From positions 131,357,592 through 131,421,591 of the forward strand of contig JAKSZU010000006.1 of NCBI GenBank assembly GCA_026018925.1: 64,000 nucleotides of DNA, read 5' to 3'. The stretch comes from Tupaia tana (lineage: Eukaryota; Chordata; Mammalia; Scandentia; Tupaiidae). A program made the translations under genes and the position numbers. This document shows, in pieces, positions 42,933 through 54,249 of this stretch; the first letter of the stretch is position 1, and every line of letters starts with the position of its first letter. The notes beneath the pieces are model-generated. The model had not been told where the DNA came from, did no database searches, and saw only the letters and a list, made by a program, of their open reading frames with translations.

Positions 42933-43187
42933 CGGGAACCAGCAGTTAGCGTAATGGCTATGTCGCTGGACTCCCACGTAGTCGACTGCGGTTCGCGTCC
43001 CGGACCTGGTGGCTTAAAACTCACGCCGGGCGCGTGTGCGTGCGTGCCCAAGATCCCAAGAGGAGAACGGAGGAGAAGGGATTGCGGCGTGACCATCCCC
43101 CCTGGGGGGTGATTTCTCGCTTTCTGTCTCTAATGTCTCTCTCTGTCTGTCTGGCGAGCGCACGCGCCCTATAGTGAAAACCTCTCC

Positions 43188-43211
<24 letters not shown>
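42933..43211 (+). mobile_element. Family A SINE, very young, long poly(A)
   Basis: Near-consensus sense copy with box A TAGCGTAATGG (42947-42957) and box B GGTTCGCGTCC (42990-43000) intact, spaced 43 bases start to start. Body carries CpG-rich GCCGGGCGCGTGTGCG, CCCCCCTGGGGGGTGATTTC and CACGCGCCCTATAG, then a run of about 29 A. It is flanked by a perfect 22-bp TSD at 42911-42932 and 43212-43233. It sits in the old L1. Confidence 0.97.
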
Positions 43212-43219
<8 letters not shown>

Positions 43220-44769
43220 CTTTAGCCCTTCTTGTAATGCAGTTCTAGTGGTAACAAAACTCCTCTATTTGTTGTTTTTTGGTTTGGGAAAGTATTTTCC
43301 TTCATTCTTCAAGGGTAGTTTTACCAGAGCATTGTTGCTTGGTAGATTTTTTTTTTCCTTCCTGTACTTTGAATATCTCATCACACTCTCTCCAATCATT
43401 CAAGGTTTCTGTGGAGAAATCTGCTCATAGTCATGACTATTTCATTGCATAAGACAAGTTGCTTTTCTTCTATTTTTTTTCTTAAATACTGCTTGTGTTT
43501 TACTTTTTTCCTTAATACAATTTTTAATATATCTCCTTGTAGACCTCTTTGACTTCAATCTATTTGAGCTTTTGAGTCTTGTGAATTCAGATATCCATTT
43601 TCCTTCTTAGATTTGGGACATTATTATCATTATTTCTTTAAATAGAATTTATGCTTTTTCTTTTACTTCTACTTCGGGGACTCTATAATGTGTGTATTGA
43701 TTTGTTTGCTTGTGTCCCCAAAGTGCTATAAATTCACTCTTTCTCCTTTCTATTTCTTTGACTAATTTTAAAGGACCTGTTTTTACGTTTGCATGTTTTT
43801 CTTCTATCTGATCATTATCTCTTGTTGAAGATCTATTGGATTTTTTGGTTCAATGATTGTATTCGTCAGCTTCAAGATTTCCGTTTGGTTCTTCTTTATG
43901 GTTTCTATTTCTTCATCAAACTTCTCTTTTTATTCATGTATTGCTCTCTTGATTTACTTACTTGTCTGTGTTTTCTTGTAGCTCAGTGAGCTTTAAAGTG
44001 ATTATTTTGGATTCTTTGTCAAGAACTTCATTAATCTCGACTTATTTAGGGTAGGTTATTGGGACTTTATTCGTTTGCTTCATTGACACCTTGTTTACCT
44101 GATTTCTCATGATCAATGTAATCTTATGTTGCTGTGTGTTCGTTTGCAGGGGAAAACTGCCCTTCCAGGTTTTACAGACTAGTTTCAGCAGTTAAAGACA
44201 CACTCCTGTCAGGTCACTGAACTGATTGATAGTACTGTCTTTGAGATCACAGTTGAGTAGTCTGGAGTGCAGTTGTGGCTACTGCTAGATACACAGACAG
44301 TCCATGGTTGATGAGCCTGTTATTATGGTCATGGTTGAGCATGATTCCTACCAAGTTCTCAAGTAGATGAGACTTTCTTTGAGAACATGGTTAGGCAGGG
44401 CTCGAGTTGGACATGGAGCTGTTTCTGGGTCCATAGTCAAGGTTGCAGATGGTGGACCTGTTACTAGGGGTGTGAACCTTTATGGCTTCTACTGTGTCCT
44501 TGCGTAGGCTCCCACCAGGTCCCTGGGCAGTTTCTAGGATAGGAAGAACTATCTCTAGGACTTTTATAGAGTAGGATAGTGCCAGAAAACAGAGTTGTTT
44601 CAGGATCCAAAGTCAGGTACAATAGACAAGTGTCCTGTCAGTTTTCTGCCTTTGAATCAAGGTAGGGCAAGACTGGAACTGGGTCAAAGACCTGCTTAAA
44701 AATCTGCATTTGGGACTGAGATCAGTGGGCCTCTTACCAGGGACACAGATAGCCTGTTACCCCTTAGTC

Positions 44770-45110
44770 TTTAGGTATATTCATTCAACTATTGATAAAC
44801 ATTTGGGTTGTTTCTAAGTTAGAGATTAAGATGGTAGAGTGCTACTATAATCTTTTCTATACATGTCTTTTTGTAGACATATACACTCATTTTTTTTAGG
44901 AATAAGCCCAGGTGTGAAATTGCTGGGTCAAATGTAGGCATATATTTACCTTTAGTAAAAACTATTGAATAGCCTTCTGTAGGGGTTGAATCATTTTACA
45001 TCCCCATTACTGGGAACATGGATTGTTCCATATTCTCACTAGTATTTGGTATTTCAGTTTTTATTATTTTAGTCACTCTGAAGTATGCGCAGCTACTTTG
45101 GAAAAATGTT
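44770..45110 (-). mobile_element. Old L1 ORF2 3' fragment, antisense
   Basis: CATTCAACTATTGATAAACA, TTTGGGTTGTTTCTAAGTTA, GTGTGAAATTGCTGGGTCAA, TCATTTTACATCCCCATTAC and TTTAGTCACTCTGAAGTATG are the antisense of the L1 ORF2 C-terminus. Confidence 0.75.
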
Positions 45111-45114
45111 ACAT

Positions 45115-47475
45115 TTTTTTTTATTCCTCACAAAATGGCATGCTTGGTTACAAACAGCTAGTGTAAGTATCTTAGAAATAAAATAAATGTCATAAAAATC
45201 AATAATTTATTTTAAGTTTGTTTAAAAAAATGCACATAGAAAATGCCTAATAGACAGTTTTAAAGAAATTTCTAGTTGCCCAATGAGAAAGGAGAGATTA
45301 AAAGATTATTAGGCTGTACTTTGGAGTTGTTTAAATCTTTAAAATTTATAGAACTATATGTATTTATAGAACTCTGTAGCACAGAGATTAAAAATATGAA
45401 AAGATACTCTCTGATACATAAAGGGGTAAATAGTTATGTTTGACTTATCTTTCTTGTTGGCTTAGAGATATCAAATAAATCTTATGTGTATAATGAGATT
45501 ACAGACAATCAGCTTCCATAAATGCATTTATAAAAGACTGGCCACTATCTGTTGATTTTAAAGGACTGCACTAAAATCATAATGCAAAATTATATTCAAC
45601 CCAAACTAACTTTTTTTTTTTTTTTCATATTGAGCATTGGGTTTCCCTCTTCAACCTGATTTTGGAAATAAGTAAGACATATTTTATAAAGACAAGCAGC
45701 TATACAATCTGCTAAAAATTTCTACATTTGTTTGCTATATGTAAGATGCACTATAATTTGCCTCTATGGCTTATTTGGGATATTTATTGAACTACAGTTA
45801 CTCTATCCTATAAACCATAACTATTTCACTTGTTTGTGTGTTTGCATGTTTAGATGTTATATCCTCTATGGGATGAAAGTTAACTTTTATTTTGAGTCAG
45901 TGTTCAGAAACTGGGTGTGGATAAATGACCCTCAAAATGAAAACACTGGGAAAATGTACATTGTTTTTACAATGCCTTTAATATTGTATACACACTGTCA
46001 ACTAATGGAAGTAATGACCTCGGGGATGTATTTATCTTGGTTTTAGCCCACTTAAAATACATTTAGCCTTTAGCTTTTCCTTAGGCCTAAACCACATGAA
46101 ATGGGTCACACACAGATTCCTGAGGTCCTTACAACTTTATGGTGATTTTAAGAAGAAAACGAAAGCAAAATGTCTCTTTACATTACTTTTAAGGCCAGGA
46201 ATTCCCACAGGAAGAGTGAATATATTTTTTTCTTTCATTTCTTTCTTTTTTCCATGCTAGGTCACCTGCCAATCCCACTTTTCCTAAAGGTAAATTTTTA
46301 AGCCTACAGAATGAATCTTTAAAGCCAGTTTCAAGTGTACTTTACTGTAAGAGAAGCTTCAGAATCCAATATTATCCCCCAGGAAGCCACATCCTTAGAA
46401 AATATAGACCATTTCACTGGTTCTCATTCTTTTAACCTTATTTAAAGTCTCAAGTTAACTCATAGACTTATTTATTCCTGAGAACACTTTACACGTCACA
46501 GTGTCTTATAATCATCTTAAACTAAGCAGTGTGTCTACGCATCACTTCACATTTCCAAACGGAAACACTAAATACTGCAGTAGCACTTGTGATAGTATAT
46601 AGAGGCCCAAGAATAAGAAATGAATTATGTAGCAATGATGGATGAGACAGTAGGATAATTTCCATTTGGACAGCTTAGGTGATCAAGGACTGTTTTCTTT
46701 TTTTACCAAGAGAGTACATATGTGTTTGCAGACACCATATGCTGAAACAATCAGTTCATACTTAGGAAGAGGTGAGCCACCACTCTTCAAAGGCACCCAA
46801 CAGTAACTCCTGGACCAACCTACTCATTCTCCTGGATAACTCCCATTCAGAATAAATCTTTCTCTGCCTCTTTCAAATTTAATGAATGCAACAGCCCAGG
46901 ATGATGAGCTGCAGGCCAGAATCATTTAAATACTGCCAATCCCATATCAGGCAGCACAATAGAATTTTAAAAATACTTACACAGTTTTGATATATTCATG
47001 GCACAGAGGCTGCATCACTGACTGATATGACTTAGAATGTTAAAATAAATAAGAATATAAGATATATTAGAAAGACCTTTTAAAATCAATGATTACTTCT
47101 GATAAACTATAGGCTTTAGTTTTTTTAAAATAAAATAATAACTTTAGAGTTAAATTTTATATACTTTTGTTTTTTTTCTTTTGATTTTCTTGTTGACGTC
47201 TACTTTACAATGAAGTCAATAGAATTCTTTTCCTGAGAATACTTAGCTTACTATTTCTCTAATGACAGATTAGTCCCATCCCCATACCCTATTGTTTAAC
47301 CTATGAAAAAATCATAAAATATCAAAATGAAACTTATCTGAAAAGAAGAAAGAAGAAATCTGGAGATTATGATTCTGCTAATAATTTATTACTGTCTATA
47401 TTTAAAAGAAAAAAATATTATATATTTTTGCATGGGGTACAGAATATCAAAGAAAAATAAGAAGGAAGAGTTTTT
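45115..47475. other. Largest unique-looking stretch
   Basis: About 2.3 kb of AT-rich sequence without a repeat I recognise, apart from a T17 run (45611-45627). A frame at 45732-46046 has no recognisable domain. Segments such as 46255-46400 and 46480-46580 are moderately GC-balanced. It is intronic or intergenic single-copy DNA as far as I can tell. Confidence 0.5.
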
Positions 47476-47726
47476 GGGGTTTGTTTTAGGTTTTTGCCAT
47501 AGAGGGCCTGTGCTCACTGGAGAGAGAGAGAGACAGAACATGAAAAAGTGAGAAATATCCCTAGCAGAGGTGATCACTCTGCAATCCCTTCTCCACCATT
47601 CTCTTGGGATCTTAGACATACATGTACATATACCCAGCATGATTTTCAAATTACGGCTCAAGACTGGAACTGCAGTCGGCCACGTGGGAGTCCAGTGCCT
47701 TAACCAAGATGTCACTTACTGGCCCC
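47476..47726 (-). mobile_element. tRNA-derived SINE, antisense
   Basis: GTTTTTGCCATAGAGGGCCT, GAGAGACAGAACATG, CATTCTCTTGGGATCTTAGA, GACTGGAACTGCAGTCGGCC (box B side) and AAGATGTCACTTACTGGCCC. Confidence 0.88.
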
Positions 47727-47774
47727 AAGAGAGAATTTTCTTAATACCATAATGCAATAATTAGTAAGACTCTT

Positions 47775-48030
47775 TTCTGGCTAGCTCCATAACCTAGTAG
47801 TTATGGGAAATGAATTCCACATAGCCAACTGTGGTTTGAATCCTGGCCCCAGAAGCTTGAAAACATATTGGGTGGATGTGTGCTTGCCCCAAATCCCAAT
47901 ATAATGGAGAAATGGAGATGGGATTATGGCATGACCATATCCTGTTGTGGTTATTTTCTCTCTCTCTCTCTCTTTCTCTTTACATCACTCTGTGACATGG
48001 GCCCTTACCTTCTGACAATAAAAACAAGAA
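47775..48030 (+). mobile_element. Diverged tRNA-derived SINE, sense
   Basis: GGCTAGCTCCATAACCTAGT, CAACTGTGGTTTGAATCCTG (box B side), CCCAAATCCCAATATAATGG, GAGATGGGATTATGGCATGA, a (CT)n stretch and GGGCCCTTACCTTCTGACAA then an A-rich end. Inverted relative to the copy 49 bases upstream. Confidence 0.8.
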
Positions 48031-48259
48031 TCCTTTTGATAGCTCAAGATAGAGAAAGCCAAGGTTTGTTATGCTCTCTACATGAAATATAATCACAGTG
48101 CTGGACAAGGTTATGATCTGTTGCAATTACTTAGGTCAAAGATTTGGATGGATGGCAGAGGAGATCATTTCAGGTGCTGTTATAAGCATGCATTGGTATG
48201 CTATCTTTTCAGAGGGTATTTAAGGACAAGAAGATTTAAATCACTTGTAAAATATATCA

Positions 48260-48280
48260 TAGATAGATAGATAGATAGAT
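48260..48280. repeat. (ATAG)n short tandem repeat
   Basis: Five ATAG units. Confidence 0.9.
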
Positions 48281-48289
48281 TTATAAATA

Positions 48290-48500
48290 AAATAGTTTTC
48301 CAATTCCAGCTCTTCACACCATAATCCACTAGCTCTAAAGTTCTATACTTCCATGCGTATTACTTACCTCTTGGCACCTTAGCTACCAAATTTATAAAAT
48401 GGAATTAATAATTCAACCTTGTTGGATTGTTATGGATATGAAATTATTTGAAACAAAAAATAGGAACTGACATATAGTATGTGTACATATATGTATCAGC
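48290..48500 (+). mobile_element. MIR-like SINE, diverged
   Basis: TTACTTACCTCTTGGCACCT, AAATTTATAAAATGGAATTA, AATTCAACCTTGTTGGATTG and AGGAACTGACATATAGTATG follow the sense MIR order. Confidence 0.75.
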
Positions 48501-48504
48501 AATT

Positions 48505-48678
48505 ATTTTTAGAATTATTTTATTTAACTTTATTTATTATCATTATCATTATTATTATTTCCCAGTTTGATTGAGGTGGGAGGTGGAGTAAGAAAGCAAG
48601 TCACCAGGTCTGGGAACTGAACCATAGTCAACCATGTGGGAGACCAATGAATTTCACCACCTTGCCACCTGCCAATCC
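48505..48678 (-). mobile_element. Family B SINE
   Basis: Antisense: TTATTTTATTTAACTTTATT, CCCAGTTTGATTGAGGTGGG, AGAAAGCAAGTCACCAGGTC, GGAACTGAACCATAGTCAAC (box B side) and CACCTTGCCACCTGCCAATC. Confidence 0.85.
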
Positions 48679-48684
48679 TAACAA

Positions 48685-48900
48685 TTTTTTTAAGAGGTTT
48701 TTTTCTATAAGGTGTGTGTGCTCACCAGAGAGACAGAATGTGAGAAATCACATGCTGCCATCCTTTTTCCTTATTCTCTTGGGACTTTGGGCATGCACAC
48801 ACATATGCCCAGCGTGTTTTAAGCCACAAGGTCTGGGACTTGAACTGTGGTCAGAAATGTGGGAGTTCAGTGATGTGACCATTATACCATTTGCAGGGCA
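48685..48900 (-). mobile_element. Family A SINE, antisense
   Basis: TTTTTTCTATAAGGTGTGTG, GAGAAATCACATGCTGCCAT, GGGACTTTGGGCATGCACAC, GGGACTTGAACTGTGGTCAG (box B side) and ACCATTATACCATTTGCAGG. Confidence 0.87.
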
Positions 48901-48927
48901 TAGGTTTTTTAAAAAAGAGGTCAGTTG

Positions 48928-49185
48928 CCAACAGGCAGTGTGGTGAAGGTGCAGGAGTCCCACAGGGTGAACCGGAGTTCAAGTCTTGGACCTGGAGGCT
49001 TGAAAATCACACAAAGCATGTGTACATGCCCAAAAATCCCAAGAGGAGAATGAAGAAGGGATTGCTGGGTGACCATAATCCCTGGGAGATGATTTCTGAC
49101 TTTCTCCCCCGTCTTTCTTTCTCTTTCTGTCTTGCTCTGGCAAGTACACGTACCCTATGGCAAAAACCATAAAAAAAAAAAAGAA
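48928..49185 (+). mobile_element. Family A-like SINE, sense
   Basis: CCAACAGGCAGTGTGGTGAA, GGAGTTCAAGTCTTGGACC (box B side), CCCAAAAATCCCAAGAGGAG, GAAGGGATTGCTGGGTGACC, GTACACGTACCCTATGGCAA and an A tail. It lies 28 bp from an antisense copy. Confidence 0.87.
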
Positions 49186-49357
49186 GAGGTAATGCACATT
49201 ATAGAAGGTTGAAAAATTTTGGACTTAGTGCCATTGTTAACAAGAAAAAAAATTAAGAGTTCTTTTGTGAAAGAGAGAGGTGGCTTTCATGCCTTTCTGG
49301 TTCTTTATTACATCTCCACTTTTTAGTTAGCAATTGGCCTGGTACTTAGTAGGCACC

Positions 49358-49416
49358 AAAAAACAAAAACAAAAACAAAAACAAAAACAAAAGCAAAACA
49401 AACAAACAAACAAAAA
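49358..49416. repeat. (AAAAAC)n / (AAAC)n tract
   Basis: Poly-A with C at six- then four-base spacing. Confidence 0.93.
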
Positions 49417-49729
49417 CCACAACTAAAAAAAATGTAGAATGAATAAAAATAAATTGGCAGTCACTTATTAAACAAAATTATGTTTTAAACATCATCTTGA
49501 TTTTAAGAAGCCTTGAAATGCCAATATGATTTGGTCCTTGCCCTTAAATAATTAAAATCTAGCAGGTAAGATAGATATTTTTCAAATAACTCTATCTCTG
49601 TACAAAGTCCTCAGATGGAGATATAGGCAAAATACTATGGTAATGAGTGTGGTAAGGTGGGGAACAGGTGAACTTCTTATAACTGAGATGATGAGAGAAG
49701 ACTTGATCAGTTAATTGGACCTTAAAATA

Positions 49730-49919
49730 CAGAAAGCAAAAAATCACCCCCCAGGGGGCATGGCCACACTACAATTCTTTCTCCTTCATTCTCCTCTCAG
49801 GATTTTGGGCACACACTCGCTCCTGGCATGAGTTTTAAGCTGCCTGGTCCAGGACTCAAACCATAAGTTGACTACATGGGAGAACAGTGACATAATCATT
49901 ACACCTTCTGCTGGTCCCC
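49730..49919 (-). mobile_element. 3'-truncated family A SINE
   Basis: Antisense body and head are present (GCAAAAAATCACCCCCCAGG, TCAGGATTTTGGGCACACAC, GGACTCAAACCATAAGTTGA, CACCTTCTGCTGGTCC). The 3' part with CTATAG, the pyrimidine stretch and the tail are missing. Confidence 0.88.
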
Positions 49920-50104
49920 CAAGAATCCCAGTTCTTAACAGCACCACACAGTTACTTATCTATTTTAACCCACAGTACACCAAACAGTCTCAAATAACAA
50001 TGCCAACACTACCACCTAGAATATAATTACTGACATCAGTTTGATTTATTTTTGCAGTTCTTATTATACTGAAAAGTTTTCCACTACTTTTTATTCTTTT
50101 TTTA

Positions 50105-50300
50105 TTCTAAAAGTTTATTTATTTCTTCTGAGAAAGAGAAAAATAAAAAAAGAGAGAGAGGGAGATAAGACAGCATTTTCAACAGCATCTTGTTCCATAG
50201 GCACACTCAGGGAGGTCTTTGGACATGAACCTGGAACCTTGTCTTATAAGTCATCTGCACAGAGCTGAGCACTTTATTATTGCACTACTGTTCATCCCCA
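50105..50300 (-). mobile_element. Family C SINE
   Basis: Antisense: AAAAGTTTATTTATTTCTTC, GAGAGAGAGGGAGATAAGAC, GCACACTCAGGGAGGTCTTT, GGACATGAACCTGGAACCTT. Same plan as 58808-59008. Confidence 0.62.
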
Positions 50301-50304
50301 CATT

Positions 50305-51285
50305 TTTAATTCTTATAATTTTAAACTTATGCGAAATAGTTAGTGTGTGTGGTTATGCCACAAAATCTAAATGCAGTTAATTTCATTTGCTTTATTTAGC
50401 TTTTGATTTTTAGAGTCTGCTTTCACAAATTGTTTTATAATTAGGTAAAACGTGTATGAGCTTCCTAAGTCAAATCTGCAAAACAGGATCTATTTAGACA
50501 AGTCTAGCTTTCATTGCAGATCACTTTGTTCTGTTACCTTCCTGTGCCTATGGGTACCTATTGCCATTTTATAGTTTCTTCTTCTATTTTTTAAATATAG
50601 GAAAACTGCATTTATATTCCTATTTATACCTCCTTTTGCTAATACACTTCATATACTCTTTCTTCCCACCTTACTTTACAACACATACTGAACATCATCT
50701 CCGAGGAGCACATGGAGTCACTCCTTGCACCTGTTTCAAGTTGTATGTGACTTCTTTGGGTGGATGTACCATTTATCAATCCCCAGGGCACCACAGCGAA
50801 TTCTCGGGAGCTCTGTGGGGTATTTTAAATTCTTGAGAGAAACACAGTAATAGGTCATATTTATCAGAAACTTCACAAGCAACTAGCTTAAGGTAAATAA
50901 TTGTTTCAACATTAGATATTTGTTTGATGAGCTCATATCTTTTCAAAGCTGTTCTTGCTAGTTGCTGTGACAGAAAGCAAATATTGTGTGAATATCAACA
51001 AGGAATAAAAATGAGGTGGGGTTCCATCTAATTTCAAGGTTTGAGTGTACATGTCTCCCTGCTAAGTAATTGTGGTTATTTAAGAATAAAATGGAAATAT
51101 TTTCTTTTTTACATTGTATTTTTCAAATGTCTGAGAAGATGTCAGGATGTGCATATTTATTAAGTTGTTTGGACCTAACTACCTAACACACAGAACCATT
51201 GAGTATTTCTTTTCATCTAGGTATTACATAAAAAAGAACAAATTACTAGGTCATTATGGTTACTGTGACTCAAGAAAATCATGGA
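50305..51285. other. Unassigned sequence
   Basis: AT-rich; no repeat or exon recognised. Confidence 0.5.
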
Positions 51286-51289
51286 ACTT

Positions 51290-51465
51290 GTGAGTCAGCT
51301 ATGTTCCCCTGATAATGGGAATTCAGCTTCTTTCTAGTCTTTTGCTGTTATAAATAGTGCTGACATGAACAATACTGGGATATGATATTTTGTCATTTTG
51401 CTAGATATTCCAAATTATCTCCTATAGGAGATGTGACTTTTTAACATTCCTACTAACCTGATGTG
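51290..51465 (-). mobile_element. Old L1 fragment, antisense
   Basis: TTCTTTCTAGTCTTTTGCTG, AATAGTGCTGACATGAACAA, ATTCCAAATTATCTCCTATA and TAACATTCCTACTAACCTGA are L1 ORF2 C-terminal antisense motifs. Confidence 0.65.
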
Positions 51466-51475
51466 AATTACCATT

Positions 51476-51738
51476 TTTTTTTTTTTTTTGAGAGGTTTTT
51501 GCTATAGGGTGCGTGTGCTTGCCAGTAAAACAGAGTGAGACAGAGAGACAGAATGTGAGAAATGACCCCCCCCCCCCCCAGGGGAGGTGGCCATACATCA
51601 ACCCCTTTTCCTCTAGGGATCTTGGGCACACACACACACGTGCCCAGCATGAGTTTAAGCCACCAGGTCCGGGACTCGAACGGTGGTCGACTACATGGGA
51701 GTCCAGCGACATAGCCATTACGCCAACTGCTGGTCCCA
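51476..51738 (-). mobile_element. Family A SINE, young, antisense
   Basis: T-run, GAGGTTTTTGCTATAGGGTG, a C11 run, GGATCTTGGGCACACACAC, CCGGGACTCGAACGGTGGTC (box B side), CATTACGCCAACTGCTGGTC. The TSD TGAATTACCA lies at 51466-51475 and 51739-51748. Confidence 0.94.
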
Positions 51739-51834
51739 TGAATTACCAATTTTTATGGAGCCTCAACAATAAAAATAATGCCAAATTGTTAAATCATCGC
51801 TACACTAATAAAGGAGAAGTATCATAGCGCAATC

Positions 51835-52660
51835 TAAAGACATTTCATTGTGATAAAATATACATAATATAAAATATGCCATTTTAGCAATGTTTTTGGA
51901 GAGGTTTTTGCTATAGGGCCCCTGTGCTTGCCAGAAAGACAGAGAGAGACAGAGAGACAGAAAGCGAGAAATCACCCTCTAGGGGGGATGGCCACGCTAC
52001 GATCCCTTCTCCTCCATTCTCCTCTCCAGATCTTGGGCACACGCACACACACACACTCAGTGTGAGTTTCAGCCACCGGGTCAGGGACTCGACTGTGGTC
52101 GATTACATGGGAGTCCAGTGATATAGCCATGACACCAACTGCTAATCCCACATTTTAACAATTTTGAAGTGTACTATTTAGTAGCACTAATTGCAGTCAG
52201 AGTGTTATATAACCATCACCACTCTCACATCCCAAATCTCTTTCATCACACAAATAGAAATGCCGTGACCATTAAGCAAGAATTTACCAAGTCTCTTTTC
52301 CCAAGCATGCTTCTTTTCCTTTCTGTCTCTATGAATTTACCTATTTTAGCTATTTCCTGTAAGTAGCATCATATAATGATTGTCTTTTTGTGAATGGCTT
52401 ATTTCACTTGGCTTAATACTTTCAAAGTCTATCATGCTGTAGCACATATCAGACCTTCTTTGCTTTTATGGCTAAATAATACTCCATTGTACATTCATAC
52501 CACACGTTGATTATCCATCCATCTGTGGGTGAATTCTTGGGTTAATCCCACCTTTTGGCTATTATATATAATGCTGCAGTGAACATTTGTGTACAAGTAT
52601 CTGTTTTCAATTCTCTCAGGTACATATCATATGAAATTGCCCAGTTCTAGGGTAATTCTT
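51835..52660 (-). mobile_element. Old L1 3'UTR and ORF2 end, antisense, interrupted
   Basis: AAATATACATAATATAAAAT, AATTTTGAAGTGTACTATTT, ATATAACCATCACCACTCTC, TTTATGGCTAAATAATACTC, CATTGTACATTCATACCAC and TAATGCTGCAGTGAACATTT are standard antisense L1 3' motifs. A SINE splits it at 51892-52150. Confidence 0.82.
51892..52150 (-). mobile_element. Family A SINE, antisense
   Basis: GGAGAGGTTTTTGCTATAGG, AGAAAGCGAGAAATCACCC, GGGATGGCCACGCTACGATC, CACCGGGTCAGGGACTCGA and ACACCAACTGCTAATCCC. TSD CATTTTAGCAAT/CATTTTAACAAT at 51880-51891 and 52151-52162. Confidence 0.94.
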
Positions 52661-52664
52661 ATGT

Positions 52665-53036
52665 TTTAAGATCTTCGATTGCTGGATTGCTTTTGTCTTT
52701 CCCCTCCATGGCATATTTTTAAAAAGTCATTCAAAATGTTCAGGTTCACATGCCAGCTCTCTCTCACAGGTTGTTGCCATACCTCACAGTTCAAAGTTTA
52801 TTCTATAGTTCAGTAACATTATACTGACATGTAATTGTAATATACTATGCAGCAAAAATGATTTAAGAAGAAAGATAATTTACAGTGGCTATTTACCTTT
52901 GCATAGGCAATTGCTTAAGTTACTCTGCTTTTAACATTCTTAGTTTGGCACTGTGCTAATTAATGTGTCTGTATATGAATGACATAGTATAAATTGCTGC
53001 TAGTCAAGGCCTAGAGTATTAATTAACATTTTTTGT
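52665..53036. other. Unassigned AT-rich sequence
   Basis: Nothing recognised. Confidence 0.5.
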
Positions 53037-53037
53037 G

Positions 53038-53276
53038 TGGCCGGTAGGTGTTGTGATGGTTAAGCTGCCGGACTCTCATATGGCCAACCATGATTTGAAT
53101 GCTATGGCTTGAAACTCATGCCGGGTGTATGGGCATGTGCACCCAAAATCTCAAGAGGAGAATGGAGGAGAAAAGATTGGGTCATGGCCATCCTCTCTAG
53201 GGCATTCTTTCTTACTTTCCCGTTCTCTGTCTCTTTGATGAGTGCATATACCCTATAGCAAATTAAAAAAAAAAAA
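53038..53276 (+). mobile_element. tRNA-derived SINE, sense, internally shortened
   Basis: GTGGCCGGTAGGTGTTGTGA, CCGGACTCTCATATGGCC, CCGGGTGTATGGGCATGTGC, CAAGAGGAGAATGGAGGAGA, GCATATACCCTATAGC and an A tail. The part between box B and CTTGAAACTCATG is shorter than in neighbours. Confidence 0.88.
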
Positions 53277-53279
53277 GTT

Positions 53280-54245
53280 GGATGCAAAGTATTCCTTAAT
53301 TTAAAAAAATCTGGTTTGGATATGTAAGTAATATGATGGATATTCATGCCCCTTTCTTAACCTTAAAATGAGACGTTAAAAGCTGTCATACTCATGTATT
53401 TTGTATTTCAAAACTCAAATTTTTAAAAGGAAATGTGTGTTCACTGATAAAATAAATTAGCTGAACTCTATACAGAAGAAATGAAATCTGTTTGTTTACT
53501 TCAAGCAGACATGTTGCCAACATCTGTGTTGAAGTGTGATGTGATCTTCTCAGTGAACAATCTACAAGCCACTGAGTAAGTTAAAATAATAGAATCTTCT
53601 CATCTACAGTCAGTGTGTTGACAAGGAAACAAAAGGGAACTGTAGGATAAACACGGGGCAAGATTATACAAGAGGAGACTAGTTAAAAATAATAAAAACA
53701 CTGCCTAACAACATAACTCCCACAATGTAGCAGGAAATGTTAAGTGCTTTTCTAACTAAATGTTCGATTTTCCTTATAGAAACACTAACCCTGCTTTTCA
53801 TTGTTTATAATCTTTTCCAAAGGGCTGTCCTTAAATCACCTTGGAAGTTGTTAATTCAAGATTCTTTCAAGGTAGTTCCCAAGTTCTGATCCATCTATTG
53901 GCTTCAAATGAAAAGTCTTAGAACTTCCCTAGAACCTTCTTTTTGATCAGTGTTATTACATTTCAGAGTATCCCTTACATAAGTTGTTCAACTTTATGCT
54001 TGCTAAATCTTAAAATGAAGGTGTTTCATCAAGGCTGGCAACACACAATTCCCCAGTGATGTATCACTGTTACGTGTGAGTTCTTCAGCATCATCAGACA
54101 ATAGTATAAGAAAACACAGATGTTTCTCTTTGTTCTCTGAAAATATATTAGAAAAAATATATAATGTGGCTTAAAAAGTTCATTTTTACATGTAAGTTAT
54201 GATGCCCCTGCTTCTTAGGGTAGAATGAAATTATGCTAGAACCCT
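53280..54245. other. Unassigned sequence
   Basis: No repeat or coding pattern recognised; ordinary AT-rich single-copy-like DNA. Confidence 0.5.
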
Positions 54246-54249
54246 TATT

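Larger units (their letters stand above)
32380..44760 (-). mobile_element. Old L1 (L1MA/MB-like), antisense, multiply interrupted
   Basis: Sequence reads 3' to 5' through an old L1. 3'UTR is at 32750-33180 (ACTATAGTCACCATGCTGTA, GTTTGTCTTTCTGTGTCTGA). ORF2 follows from 33180 on (TGAATAATATTGCAATTACA, GATATACTCAGTACTGGGAT, GTATACTAATTTACATTCCT). Endonuclease/5' parts are at 35220-36920 and 41609-44700 (GAAATTGCATTGAATCTGTA, TTCACTGTGGCCAGAAAAAA, GTATTGCTGTCAATTTCTCC). All frames are broken. Insertions: SINEs at 33690, 34428 and 42933, a 7SL composite at 34965, a KYNU retrocopy plus younger L1 (36921-41608), and a mariner MITE at 42715. Confidence 0.82.

Noticed and set aside
42933-43000. A genuine tRNA gene
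   Set aside because: Box A and B are present, but the acceptor and anticodon stems do not form a proper tRNA and it is the head of a SINE with a tail and TSD.
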